DNA of 54,727 nt from Nemertoderma westbladi (taxonomy: Eukaryota > Xenacoelomorpha > Nemertodermatida > Nemertodermatidae), in assembly GCA_032718475.1 (NCBI GenBank), contig JAUCBJ010005064.1, forward strand, positions 1-54,727, read 5' to 3'. The notes under the pieces were generated by a model. That model was not told the DNA's origin. It did not search any database and saw only the letters and a list, made by a program, of their open reading frames with translations. Positions within the stretch are counted from its first letter, which is position 1; the number at the start of each line of letters is the position of its first letter. The translations under genes were made by a program, and so were the position numbers. This document shows, one piece after another, positions 19,692 through 29,083 of this stretch.

Positions 19692-19709
19692 CCAAACCCG
19701 CGGGTTTGG
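19692..19709. repeat. BEL-B palindrome, copy 5 (third gene), perfect
   Basis: CCAAACCCGCGGGTTTGG is a perfect 18-bp palindrome. An outer 8-bp stem GGGACTCG 19680-19687 / CGAGTCCC 19716-19723 encloses it. It encodes TKPAGLE. Confidence 0.85.
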
Positions 19710-19902
19710 AGCTCTCGAGTCCCTGGACTGCGTTTACTTCACCTCACCGAGCGAGAACCCTCACTCCTGAGCATCAGGACGACATAGACGCGTTGCGACA
19801 GGAGGAGCGAGCGGCGAAGGCGAAAGAGTTATTCGAGAATAGGATAGCGGAGTACAATAAGACCGCGGATAGACATCAAGAGGAGACGAGGAGAGTGACC
19901 GG

Positions 19903-19913
19903 ATTTGTTCCAC
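19903..19913 (+). repeat. 11-bp target-site duplication of the LINE, left copy
   Basis: ATTTGTTCCAC, repeated exactly at 23659-23669. The two copies delimit the LINE insertion. Confidence 0.88.
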
Positions 19914-19945
19914 TAGGATCGGCATGCTGCATTGCAGCTGCATTT

Positions 19946-21475
19946 TTAAGAATGCTGTGCCGGCTTGTCAACAAAATTGCACCGCCACAACTCCCTATCA
20001 CCCATGACATTTCCTAGATCATCCGCATCTTTAAGGCCAGTGTCCTTTAAGATGCGTCTCAAGAAAGTCATGGGCTGTCCACCATGCTTATTCACTCCAT
20101 GAGGCTGCCAAAGTACAAGATTATGCACTGGCTGGTCCTCACGGCGAAAGCAATGTCCTGCAAAGCGGAGGCGATTTTGTTCTAGTGTCAAGCTTGGGGG
20201 AACCAATGAGACACCTCCAATGTTATATAGTGTCTGGTTGGAGATGTGTGCATTGTACTTGACATAATGTACCCGGCGTAGCATTCTTGTGAATGTGCCA
20301 TCCAGAGATTTGGTGTCCTCAGCAGTTAGAGCCCAGCAAGGACTCCCGTAGAGGAGTACTGGAACTACTGCTGCTCTAAATAATCGGACCTTAAGTTTCC
20401 GATTAATTCTAGGTGACTTCCAAATCCTGGAAAGCCTATTCAAGGCTGTCCATGCCTTTCCCTTACGTATTCGAAGGTCCTCACCTGACTTCCGGATCCA
20501 TGATCCCAGGTAACAGAAGTCGTCCACATGCTCAAGCATACCATCCTTTGAGCTTATGCTCATCCGATCAGAGACTTGCTGAGGACTTTCAAAGTTAACT
20601 GTCAGAATTTTGGTCTTTCTGGGGTTAATAAAAAGACCAACACTAGAAGCAGCATGTTCTAATGAGCTGAGGAGCCGCTGGGCTCCCTCTAATGATTCTG
20701 AGAGTACTCCTAAGTCATCAGCAAAGTCTAGATCAGTTAGGTACTTGGCAGGATTTCCTCGACTTCTGGAGCCAGTAGGTGGAGTTATCATCACCCCATC
20801 ATCATTATGATGATCTAAGGACATGCGTAGAACATAGTCAACCACAATAATGAACAAGAATGGTGCAAGTGTGTCTCCTTGGAGGACGCCCCATAACACT
20901 TCAAATGGTTCTGTGTCACCGTCAACAGTAGACACAAATGTTGTCGAACCATCGTATACTGATCTGATTGCAGCAATAATTTCATCAGGAATCCCATATA
21001 ATGAAAGTATGCTGAACATACGTGAGCGAGAGACTGAATCAAAGGCCTTGAAGAAGTCAACAAAGATAACAGCCAGATGCCTGTCTTTCTTTTTTGATAA
21101 CTCTTCAATTATCCTTCTAAGTGCCAAAATGGGCTCCATGGTCCCACGACCTTTACGGAACCCATTCTGATTTCCACGTAGCAGTCTCTCAATGGGATCC
21201 CTGATGCGATTTAATAGAATTCTATTGTATAGTTTTGCAGCAATCGAGATCAATGAGATTCCCCGAAAAGAACCATAGAGTGTTAGGTTGCCCTTCTTGG
21301 GAACTGGCACCAACTTATTTGTTTTCATTTCTTGTGGGACTCTTGTTGTACGGTACATGTCTACTATGATGGGATAGATGAGCTTTAAACACTCAGGTAT
21401 TTTAAAGACCTCAGGGGGAACACCATCTACTCCACTGGCACGATTGGTCTTAATGCTCTTTGCAGCAGCCTTCAC
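19946..21475 (-). pseudogene. LINE reverse transcriptase
   Basis: About 509 codons are open. Motifs in order: TNRASGVDGVPPEVFK, FRGISLISIAAKLYNRIL, QNGFRKGRGTMEPI, VIFVDFFKAFDSV, GVLQGDTLAPFLFII, and the catalytic box LDFADD with FADD at 20714-20725. A C-terminal part follows with RLRFAGHCFRRED and a final WRCNFVDKP. It lies in a different frame from the endonuclease, so there is a frameshift near 21500. The stop is 19946-19948, about 30 bases from the insertion edge. Confidence 0.88.
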
Positions 21476-21819
21476 TTCTGCAAAGGAGATATCGCCAATG
21501 GGAATATCTGGGAGTACCCAGACACTTTTACTTCTATAAAGTTATCAGGCAATACCCTGTCATTATTGGGGAGCTTTTCAAAGTGGGCTTTCCAACCATT
21601 GAGGCGATCGGCTGGTGATTCAGCCTTAACCTTGGTGGTTGGTTGGCTTTTCCGCCCAGTAAGCAGATTGATCGATTTCCATGCCTGGGATGATTGCCTG
21701 CTGTCGTCAGCATCATTGATGGCATCAACCTGTTGGTTTATTAGCTCCTGTAGATTAACAGAGTACTGCCTGTTCAGGGACCTAGATGCAGCTTTAACTG
21801 CATTCTTGGCCGCTGTAGT

Positions 21820-23259
21820 CTATTTGAGTCGGGACTCTTTCTGCGCCTTATGAAGGTCATTTCGGCACTTCTGAATTTTGTTGTCAGTCCAGGGGGCCCT
21901 TTTCCTGTTTCGAGGGTATACAGGAACTGTTTCTGCAGCTGCTAACTTAACTGCTTCTGTAAAGGCAGTATAGCCCTCACAGTGATCTGCCGCCTCAGAG
22001 GCAAGAGCCTCATACCTGTTGCTCAGCTGTAGTGTGAAGCTGGATCTCACACTTGGCTGTTGCAACAGAGAGGACCAGTCATGCCGTGGCAAGGCAGATT
22101 TCGTTGTTCTGCTAGCACGCAGACTAAGTCTTACCTTGGCCACAATAAGGCGGTGATCACTGGAGAAGGGTCGAAGTGTAAATGCATTACAGTCTTGTAT
22201 AAAGCTCCTGTATTTCCTACGAAACAGAATATGGTCTATCTGGGACTTGTGACCACTGGGTCCACTATGAGTCCATAGCTTTCCAGTTCGCTTCTTGAAC
22301 TGGGTTCCAGCCGAAAACAATCCATTTCCAGAGATAAAATCCTGAAGATGGACAGAATTTCGGTTAACACTATTGCTATAGACCCAGGGCGATGTAGGTG
22401 ATTGATGCAGACTTGCATTAAAGTCTCCCAGGAATGTTAAGAATGCATGCTGATCCACTCCATCAGTTGCTGCTTGTAGATTGTTGTAGAAATTTTCCAC
22501 CTCCTCTACAGGGGCAACACTAGTTGGAGAGTAGCACACAATCAGAACCACCTTAGGAAACTTCTTAGCCAGTCTTCCAGAACATGAGAAGTGGCAACGG
22601 ATGATGCGGTTAGAGATTTGGTCTATTTTGTCCAATGCTGCATGTGCAGTTGGATTCATCAATAGACCAATTCCACCTTTGCCACTATCATCTGCTGACG
22701 CGAGGGCGAGTCGCCAACCGTCCCCCATGTCCTTAATCAGAACCTCATCAGTCTGTCCAGTCTGCATTCGGTGCTCTTGAACACCCACTGCGCTAAGAGA
22801 AAGCTTATCTGCCAAGGCAGTCAGCTCACCTTGTCGCATTGGGGACCCGAGTGTTAGGGTGTTTACTGAGGCTAGTCTAGTGACTTGCCTCAGATTCACC
22901 AATGGCTTTGTTGGTCAGGGTGGAACATGAGAGTATCCTCCAACTCCAGAATCCCTCTCCCCATCACAATCTGGCCTCCCTGGTGACCCAGGGTTTGGGC
23001 CAGAAAGGTCATCAGGAAAGGGACTCAAAGAATTGTTGGCTGCTCTCTCTCCAGTAGGGGGTGAGACAGGCAGCCGGTCAGGAGTTAACTGACGCCTGTG
23101 AGGCCGATTGTGTCCGGTAATTCCACTGGCCTCTAGTGGCCGGACCTCCGCATTGCTAATGTAATCCATAGTGGGGGTTGTGGGGTGCTTTTTTGCCGAG
23201 TCAGCTCTCGGGGCAAATACCACACCCTGGTTTGCCATTCCACAGGGTGGGTGTCGCAA
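21820..23259 (-). pseudogene. LINE ORF, N-terminal extension and endonuclease
   Basis: One minus-strand frame runs from about 23259. A Pro/Arg-rich N-terminal part ends at TGA 22915-22917, and the same frame continues as PTKPLVNLRQV into an AP-endonuclease-like domain. Visible motifs are VNTLTL, GVQEHR (catalytic glutamate), FLGDFNASL and SDHRLIVAK near 22145. The domain nicks target DNA to prime reverse transcription. A TAG at 21820-21822 stops the frame, but clear coding sequence continues to about 21490. The two stops may be simple nonsense mutations. Confidence 0.82.
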
Positions 23260-23658
23260 TGGAGTCAGATATGAGGCCCATCACCCATATCTACTCTGGC
23301 GTACATGACCCACCATTGGCTGTTGCAGCTCATCTGCTGGGTCATGCCCTGTACCCTTGCTGCCAGGTGCAGGTCGCAGTGAAGTGCCCTCAGAATGGAC
23401 ATGAGAACACTCTACTCCTAACCAGCCATTGGTAGATCACCATCTGCCTGGTCAGGCCATATACCCCTGCAGCCAAGTATATGGGTCCTTAATCCAGGAC
23501 CAAGGGCGTCCTTATCCCAGAACGAAGGGGGTCCTAGTTACAGGACCAGATTTGCCCTAGTAAGAGGGTCTATGCAGCTACAGGTGGCACCTCGTTTATG
23601 CTGCATGGAGGTGGCAAGTTTTCTTGATCAATGACCTAGAATACCTGACCTGACCTGA
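23260..23658 (-). other. LINE 5' untranslated region
   Basis: About 400 bases upstream of the first long LINE frame. It has short internal direct repeats such as GGTCCTAG/GGACCAAG (23490-23550) and an imperfect CCTGACCTGACCTGA run next to the insertion edge. No gene is seen. Confidence 0.6.
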
Positions 23659-23669
23659 ATTTGTTCCAC
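23659..23669 (+). repeat. 11-bp target-site duplication of the LINE, right copy
   Basis: ATTTGTTCCAC, matching 19903-19913. Confidence 0.88.
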
Positions 23670-24860
23670 AGGTCGTATCTCAACCCCGACCGGTGTATTA
23701 TTCCGACGGCAACGAACCTGCGATATTGGTAGATCATCCGGAGTCGCGAGAAGCGATAAGATTCTTGCCGATGGTAAGAATGGCGGATCATTGGAACGTT
23801 GACTGTCTACGGGAAGTTTTATGCGCGAAGTTCTTGCGTGATGTCCCAATGCAGATCACAGATTATGACACATTGGACAAGATTGGAGCTCCGGGGTAGG
23901 AGAGCAAACTGTTTGGATGGTTGGATAAGTACATCAAAGTATGGGTCGCGGTGGCTACATTCCCAGACGACGAGGAGGTAGACCAGACGTGGCTGAGGAG
24001 GAAGTGTTCTTACACCCAATATGATGACCACAAGACTATCGAGCGCATGTGGACCCCATCAGACGAGATTCAGCGTCAGTGGAGGAAAACGGAGGAATCA
24101 CTGCAGGATTGGAGAGTGATGTTCTATGACAATGAAGGAGGGTCCCATCAAGAATGTTTGACTAGCAAGTGCATTCAAATTCGTGCGGCCGATGGTGTGA
24201 CTCATGTGTTTATGCGTGTGAGGGCGGATCGAGAGAGACCGGAGCCCATCATAACAACACAATATCGGAGGGGGAAGGATCCTAGGGAGCAGATTTTGGA
24301 GGTATGCAGGCGAGGAGGTATGCACGGAGCAGAGCGTATCGACGCCAGGATGCTACTCAAGAAGGTTAGAGAGGCTATTCTCAACCAAGATTACGTCAAG
24401 GTGGGATCGGGTGTCCAGAGCGATTTGGAGAGTGACTTCAACGCCATGACTGATTTGGAAGATAGATTGCCGAGACCGTTTGTCGACACCAAGCTATTGT
24501 TGCTATGGGCACAGGATATTGGAATTTATAGAGAGTATCCCAACTCTGCCAAGACTGGTATGGGCTTCATAGCACACTTATTGTATAATTGGGACTTTAA
24601 GTTAAAGACGCAGAAGAAATACGAGGAGGCGTATGGCGAATACAACACGCCACCGGGAGCGGAGTTCAAATCCCACTTCAAGCGGCAAGCGTTAGTGTAT
24701 TGGAACATTTGCGCGCCACCCCGTGCGTCGCTACAATATTATTTGGTGCTTGAGTCGAACACGGTGACTTGTTTATTAGCGGATATCGTTGCGCGAGTTT
24801 TGAAGCGTCATCCACAACCACTCCATCTTCAACCACTCGTTAGAGAATACGTCGATGGTT
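23670..24860 (+). pseudogene. BEL-B third gene: EXD/DEDD-like 3'-5' exonuclease domain
   Basis: Frame 2 continues from 19913. A TAG at 23897-23899 interrupts it; the next open part runs to TAG 24858-24860. The region resembles a DEDD (EXD/Egalitarian-like) exonuclease: YDNEG with Asp-x-Glu at 24128-24136 (ExoI); a strand pair CIQIRAADGVTHVF; KVGSGVQSDL at 24398-24427 (ExoII, Asp present); FVDTKLLLLWA; and a late helix with YYLVLES in the ExoIII position, where the expected Asp is replaced. The match is remote and the active site may be incomplete. The matching gene of BEL-C (39193-41754) shares the same order. Such a domain would trim RNA or DNA 3' ends, but its role here is unknown. Confidence 0.55.
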
Positions 24861-25817
24861 AGGAGAGGATTAGCGATATTCGAAGGAGTATATCGACAGA
24901 ACATCGGAGATTTGGGAGACCGACCGTCGATGGAATATCCGACGCCAGAGGCTTTGGAGAAGTGGTTCGGGAATCAAACCCGCGGGTTTGGTACTCCCTT
25001 CCACTCGGAGGCTGATAGACCCGTTAAGGAGGGTTGGCCGGAGACGTTAGTAGAGGTGTTCGGAGTAGATCTTCCGGTGGAGAAGACATATCCGAAACGA
25101 ACGCGGGAGGAAATATTGGAGATAGAGGACAAGGGCGAGGATGTTTACTTTGTTCCGGATCGACAACCGCTGACCGGAGAGGACGACATCGTATTAGACA
25201 TTGGGAAAGAAGGAAGTGCGAAACCGATTGGAGACCTCATATACGAGAGGGCCTGGTTTCCACAAGCGCGTAGGTGTAAGTTGTGCGGCAGCACAAGGTA
25301 CAATCTAAAGTCGTGCGACGCGGTAGTAGAGGCGGCGCATAAGGTCTGCCGTTGGTGTAATGAGACCGACCATTCGTTTCACACGTGCACCGTCTTCATT
25401 TCTCAATGCGGATATTGTGGAGTAAAGGGACATCGTAGCGCGAGATGTCAGTTGCGAGATGATTCCTTCCAAAACAATAGCGCTAACCTACTTCGGGAGA
25501 TGTTAGATAAGTGGGAAAGTGTGGCCGACTACCACATTCAAGCGCAGATGCGTTGGTTACCATTTAAGGCGGGATACGGATTCTGGGCTGTAGACCCATC
25601 TCACGTTGCATATGAGCCGTATTTACAGTCTTTGCCACAGTATCAAGAGCTCATCCTGACCGCTCAAGACCTTCCACAGAACACTGGAGTTATCGTAGTC
25701 CGAGAATACTTCAGACAGTTAAATATGGATAACAAGTATACTTGGAACTTTGTTGCCATTTGCGACCGGATTACGAAAGGTCTGTTTTCGGAAACTAGAA
25801 AAGTGGTACGCGCGTGA
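24855..25817 (+). CDS. BEL-B third gene: CCHC zinc-knuckle part
   Basis: ATG 24855 overlaps the stop of the preceding frame in ATGGTTAG, giving 320 codons to TGA 25815-25817. It has a cysteine-rich centre: CKLC at about 25275, CRWCNETDHSFHTC near 25348-25389, and CGYCGVKGHRSARC at 25407-25448. The last two fit the C-x2-C-x4-H-x4-C nucleic-acid knuckle. The downstream stretch EMLDKWESVADYHIQAQMRW parallels FEEWADVGAMTQQRMKAQEF in BEL-C. The two parts are fused in one frame in BEL-C, so the overlap here may be a frameshift or a stop-restart junction. It probably binds nucleic acid. Confidence 0.6.
   Translation: MVRRGLAIFEGVYRQNIGDLGDRPSMEYPTPEALEKWFGNQTRGFGTPFHSEADRPVKEGWPETLVEVFGVDLPVEKTYPKRTREEILEIEDKGEDVYFVPDRQPLTGEDDIVLDIGKEGSAKPIGDLIYERAWFPQARRCKLCGSTRYNLKSCDAVVEAAHKVCRWCNETDHSFHTCTVFISQCGYCGVKGHRSARCQLRDDSFQNNSANLLREMLDKWESVADYHIQAQMRWLPFKAGYGFWAVDPSHVAYEPYLQSLPQYQELILTAQDLPQNTGVIVVREYFRQLNMDNKYTWNFVAICDRITKGLFSETRKVVRA
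24974..24991. repeat. BEL-B palindrome, copy 6 (third gene)
   Basis: TCAAACCCGCGGGTTTGG, with the core 16 bp perfect. It encodes NQTRGFG. A short outer GGGA/TCCC pair (24969-24972/24995-24998) is present. Confidence 0.83.
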
Positions 25818-25829
25818 GGTGATTGGAGG

Positions 25830-26315
25830 ATGGCGGCTATACAATACCGCAACGAATTCTTGTTGACTCATGTGCCAGTGGGGTCATTGACCGCTGAGAG
25901 GATACAGGAACAGAGAATCGCAGCGACCACAACGTCAACTGCTGGAGCTCAAGGCTCGCAGAAAGAACCAGGAGGAGAGGTCCAAGACAAGCGTCAAGTC
26001 AAGGACGACCACTATCATTCAATAATTGAGGCCCAGCGATTGCAGCGCAAGGCGCAGGGTGCGTCGGAGAAGGCGCGCGTGCAATTGCAGAAGGAAGGGT
26101 TGGCGGAAGCGACCGTAGGAGCACGACAATTGGGACGAGGCCAAGGTAGAAGTACCAGCCGGAAGTCTGTCGGGGCTCAGGGAACATCGTCGCCGGTTCC
26201 GGGGAGTGACACCTTACGGACGCCGTCAACAGAGTCTACAGGGGGTAGACTGGTGTATCTGGGAAGAGGGCGAAAGAGGGTAGCGAGCCCAAAGAACCCA
26301 GGAGCGGGTCGATAA
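25830..26315 (+). CDS. BEL-B third gene: basic C-terminal tail
   Basis: Same frame as 24855-25817, entered after the TGA at 25815. ATG 25830 gives 161 codons to TAA 26313-26315. It has no fold that I recognise: a helical Gln/Arg/Ala-rich stretch (EAQRLQRKAQGASEKARVQ) and then a Gly/Arg/Ser-rich tail ending in GRGRKRVASPKN, which looks nucleic-acid-binding or nuclear-targeting. The BEL-C gene also ends in a basic tail (TTRKRPREED). It may be the C-terminus of the preceding protein rather than a separate gene. Confidence 0.5.
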   Translation: MAAIQYRNEFLLTHVPVGSLTAERIQEQRIAATTTSTAGAQGSQKEPGGEVQDKRQVKDDHYHSIIEAQRLQRKAQGASEKARVQLQKEGLAEATVGARQLGRGQGRSTSRKSVGAQGTSSPVPGSDTLRTPSTESTGGRLVYLGRGRKRVASPKNPGAGR

Positions 26316-26809
26316 TGCATTTATAGCACAGGGCGACATACTCTAGATATATACATCATCGTCGCTCTGATGTATATTGTAGCATTTTAGAAATACCCGA
26401 CTAGACTCATATACACTAGTTGAGCTGTTTTGAATTTATATTATGAGAGAGGCGAAGGAAGTGATTGGGGAGACAAACCTGCGGGTTTGGCTTACTCCTT
26501 TCACTTGCCCTAGCAAAATTATTTTATATTTAATTTTGTATGTAGTAATCATTATGTAGTACGAACAAGAAACAATATTTTGTAAATTTAATTTGTATGT
26601 AATAATCGTTAAACAGTGAGAGAGATAATATTTGTAAATTTAATTTGTATGCAATTCATTATGCAATATCTATAGCAATATTTTGTAAATAGTAGGATTT
26701 ATATTATCAAGTATTTAGATTATTTGGAAGAAATTTATTTTGTTTGTATACATCACCTTATACTCTTCTACAATTGGAGGGAAACATTGTATGATTTCCC
26801 TTGGAGCGG
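26316..26809 (+). other. BEL-B 3' untranslated region up to the LTR
   Basis: AT-rich and without coding potential. It holds palindrome copy 7 and several repeats of TTTTGTAAATTTAATTTGTATG (26516-26660). The purine run GGAGGGAAA near 26776 or the shorter GGAGCGG at the LTR edge could be the polypurine tract, but neither is a classic one. Confidence 0.55.
26473..26490. repeat. BEL-B palindrome, copy 7 (non-coding, before the 3' LTR)
   Basis: ACAAACCTGCGGGTTTGG. Outer arms GGAG 26469-26472 / CTCC 26495-26498 and AAGTGA 26459-26464 / TCACTT 26501-26506 build a nested hairpin. Confidence 0.8.
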
Positions 26810-29078
26810 TGTTACGGTATATGGCGCTGTACACATTATTAGCCATTATACAGTATAATATATTGGTCCATTATGCAGTATAATATATTAGTCCGTTGTA
26901 CGCAATATTAGTCCGTTGTGCAGCATAATATTTTAGATAAGGCATAATAGCGCAGTGATATTTAGATAGGGAAATCGAAACGCCCATATATTTTGAATTC
27001 ATCCATTTTGTATAGTATGTAGCCCTACCTACGTAATTTTGTATTAGGATATAGGTAGATAGTTCCAGGGTAGCAAGTTCAGTTGGACCCTGGATATGTG
27101 CTTGCTTCGATAGGGCTAGCATCTAGGGACGCTATCCTGACCATTCCGCAGCCAGGGACATGATCCATTACCATATATGGTAATAATTTGAGGGTTTGGG
27201 AAGCAATAGGGCTACAATCCGGCCTTCTTATTGGACTAACTGCTTCCAGGTTGGTCTAATGCTAGCGCGGACTGGAGAGCCAATAGGAGAGCGATTGCAT
27301 CACCCTTATTGCATCACCCCACTCGGATCACCTATAAATTGGCGGTTTGCCGGTAGAGCTGTACCTTATTATCCTTATTATCCTTATTACCCTTATTACC
27401 CCTATTCCTATTCCCTCAGTCCTATTACCAATCCCTATATCACTCTTCACCTACTTTTAGGAGTACAATTTGTGCGTATTTTTTCTGCATTTCAACCCTT
27501 TGATTAATTTTCTTGAAATGATTTGCAAATTTATAATTTCTGTTTGATTCTTGTTGTGTTTCTCAATCAATCTCAAAGATTACTGCTAATTACATCATGG
27601 AACTGTGATTTCTACCCTTTAGTTAATGGTTCTATGTAATTTCTTTCGACGCAATAATCCTACGGGATTTCTGAGACTGTCAGACTTGTGATTTGCATGC
27701 GCCGCTACGGTAGCTAGTCAATAAATGGAGGGCTAAGGTGCCAGTAGGCGGTGGGCACATTGGGGGTTTGGGCGACTAAGGGAGAGCGGAGGATTCAAAG
27801 GCGGGCAACGCTGGCGGGGGGCCACCGTTGCGGTCGGGCAACTGGCGTTGCGGTTGGGCAATTTGCGTTGTAGCGGGCAGACCATCTGCTGGTACGGCAA
27901 TTAGGGGGCTGATGATCCAGATTTTGTCTCTATTTTGTAGTATTAGGGGGGCAGGAATTGGGCTAGTTAGGAAGCCTTAGACATACTGGGGAGAGGCCTG
28001 CGTGCTTTAAAATAGCGAATAGCGAATTGCATGGCGAATTATATGATTGCGGATTGTATAATTGCAAGTTGTACTATTGCGATCTGTGATTGCTGACGCT
28101 GATTGGTGTGTTACTGAAGTGTGCCTATGATTACGAATGCTTAGGTAGGCGCCCCTTTCTCTTTGATTGATTTCTATTTCTTAGTTACAACAAATAATTA
28201 CTGATTAGGTCAAAGTAATACGGCATTTTAGGCTATTACTAGCGAAACCTGTTGTGTAATAAATTAGAATTACGCATTCTGGAACTCTTAGTAATTAGTA
28301 CGCTGTTACATATTTGTGACTGTAATTGATTAGTAAAATTAAGAATTAGTACGCAGCATAGCGGAGAGTAGCTAGGTAATAATTTAGAGTACCGTAAACT
28401 ATTCACGCTGAGCGGTTATTTGCATTAGCGGGCAATAAGCTAGATCGCAGTATTCAATGCGCAACTCGCATTAGTAAATTGCTGGCCTAAAGCCAGCCGC
28501 AGGCAAATTTAGACTCAGAGTGGTACTGCCCACGAAAGACATTGTACCGTACCCTTATTTGATTATTTTAAATATTCTCGCATTCACACATTCCGTTAGG
28601 GAAACCCCAGTATTCGCGATTAGAAAAGACGTAGGCATTGGCGTACTTCAATAGTAGTAAAATTAGACGTAAGAATATACTCTGAGTGCAAAGCCTCTCG
28701 CACTCGTCTTAAGTAAGCTTAGGGAGCCGACTCGGGTTTATTGTTTTGGTTATTCCCGCGTGGCTCATAGATTCGAACAGTTAGCTCTCTGTCGAGCGAT
28801 CGGCAGAGAAAGGAACAAGCGATTTTGCAGGAGCCGTGTAAATTTAGTAAATTATATTAGCGGACGGCAGATTAGCGCCATCCAACGGTAAGTAGCGGTT
28901 TTGTATTTAGCAGCCCTACAATTAGTAATAGCACGCTCCTGATCCCCTTTATTTAACAGTAGAGCAGTCTTTGTGTCTTATTGGTTAGGCGGGAATTTAT
29001 TAGGTTGGCAGAGAAGTATACCCGTACTTGTCTGTTCAACAGTTCTGCTGTTAGTAAAGGTGACGCGCTAGTTTAACA
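26810..29078 (+). repeat. 3' LTR of BEL-B (2269 bp)
   Basis: Near-identical copy of 6339-8622. Differences I saw include a short deletion near 26898, a 10-bp deletion near 27105, a changed pyrimidine microsatellite near 27362-27412, and about a dozen single-base changes (for example near 27343, 27493, 27760, 27802, 27962 and 28820). The 3' end TTTAACA meets the target duplication at 29079. Confidence 0.93.
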
Positions 29079-29083
29079 GAGCG
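29079..29083 (+). repeat. 5-bp target-site duplication of BEL-B, right copy (gagcg)
   Basis: Matches 6334-6338. Keeping only one copy restores the BEL-A integrase frame. Confidence 0.92.

Larger units (their letters stand above)
19562..19913 (+). pseudogene. BEL-B third gene, segment upstream of the LINE
   Basis: Frame 2 opens at about 19562 with TLDPYTEIKPC and stays open to the LINE insertion point. The encoded part is Ala/Glu/Arg-rich and helical (LYRAYKDLEARRE; LRQEERAAKAKELFENRIAEYNK) and contains palindrome copy 5. After the 11-bp duplication ATTTGTTCCAC the same frame resumes at 23670, so the LINE interrupts a continuous coding region. No domain is recognised in this segment. Confidence 0.65.
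19914..23658 (-). mobile_element. RTE-like LINE inserted antisense in the BEL-B third gene
   Basis: 3745 bp between 11-bp duplications. On the minus strand it reads 5' region, AP-type endonuclease, reverse transcriptase, and then a tail of only about 30 bases that contains ATGCAGC twice. A single endonuclease-RT frame, a short 3' end with small repeats and a total near 3-4 kb all fit the RTE group. The exact clade needs a tree. It looks nearly full length but is broken by stops at 22915 and 21820 and a frameshift near 21500. Confidence 0.85.
6339..29078 (+). mobile_element. BEL-B: BEL/Pao retrotransposon with a third gene, nested in BEL-A
   Basis: The element is 22.7 kb including a 3.7-kb LINE, so about 19 kb alone. 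It has paired long LTRs that begin TGTTACGG and end TTTAACA, and a gagcg duplication. Inside are a 1.1-kb leader, a Gag-Pol frame (9754-18159), a 0.9-kb gap and a third gene region (19041-26315). The LTRs differ by roughly a dozen substitutions and a few short indels that I could spot, well under 1%, so the insertion is fairly recent. Two in-frame stops still interrupt Gag, and more lie in the third gene. Confidence 0.93.

Noticed and set aside
19041-26315. Possible envelope (env) gene as the BEL-B third gene
   Set aside because: No signal peptide, transmembrane segment or cysteine-paired ectodomain is visible; exonuclease-like and zinc-knuckle motifs are seen instead.
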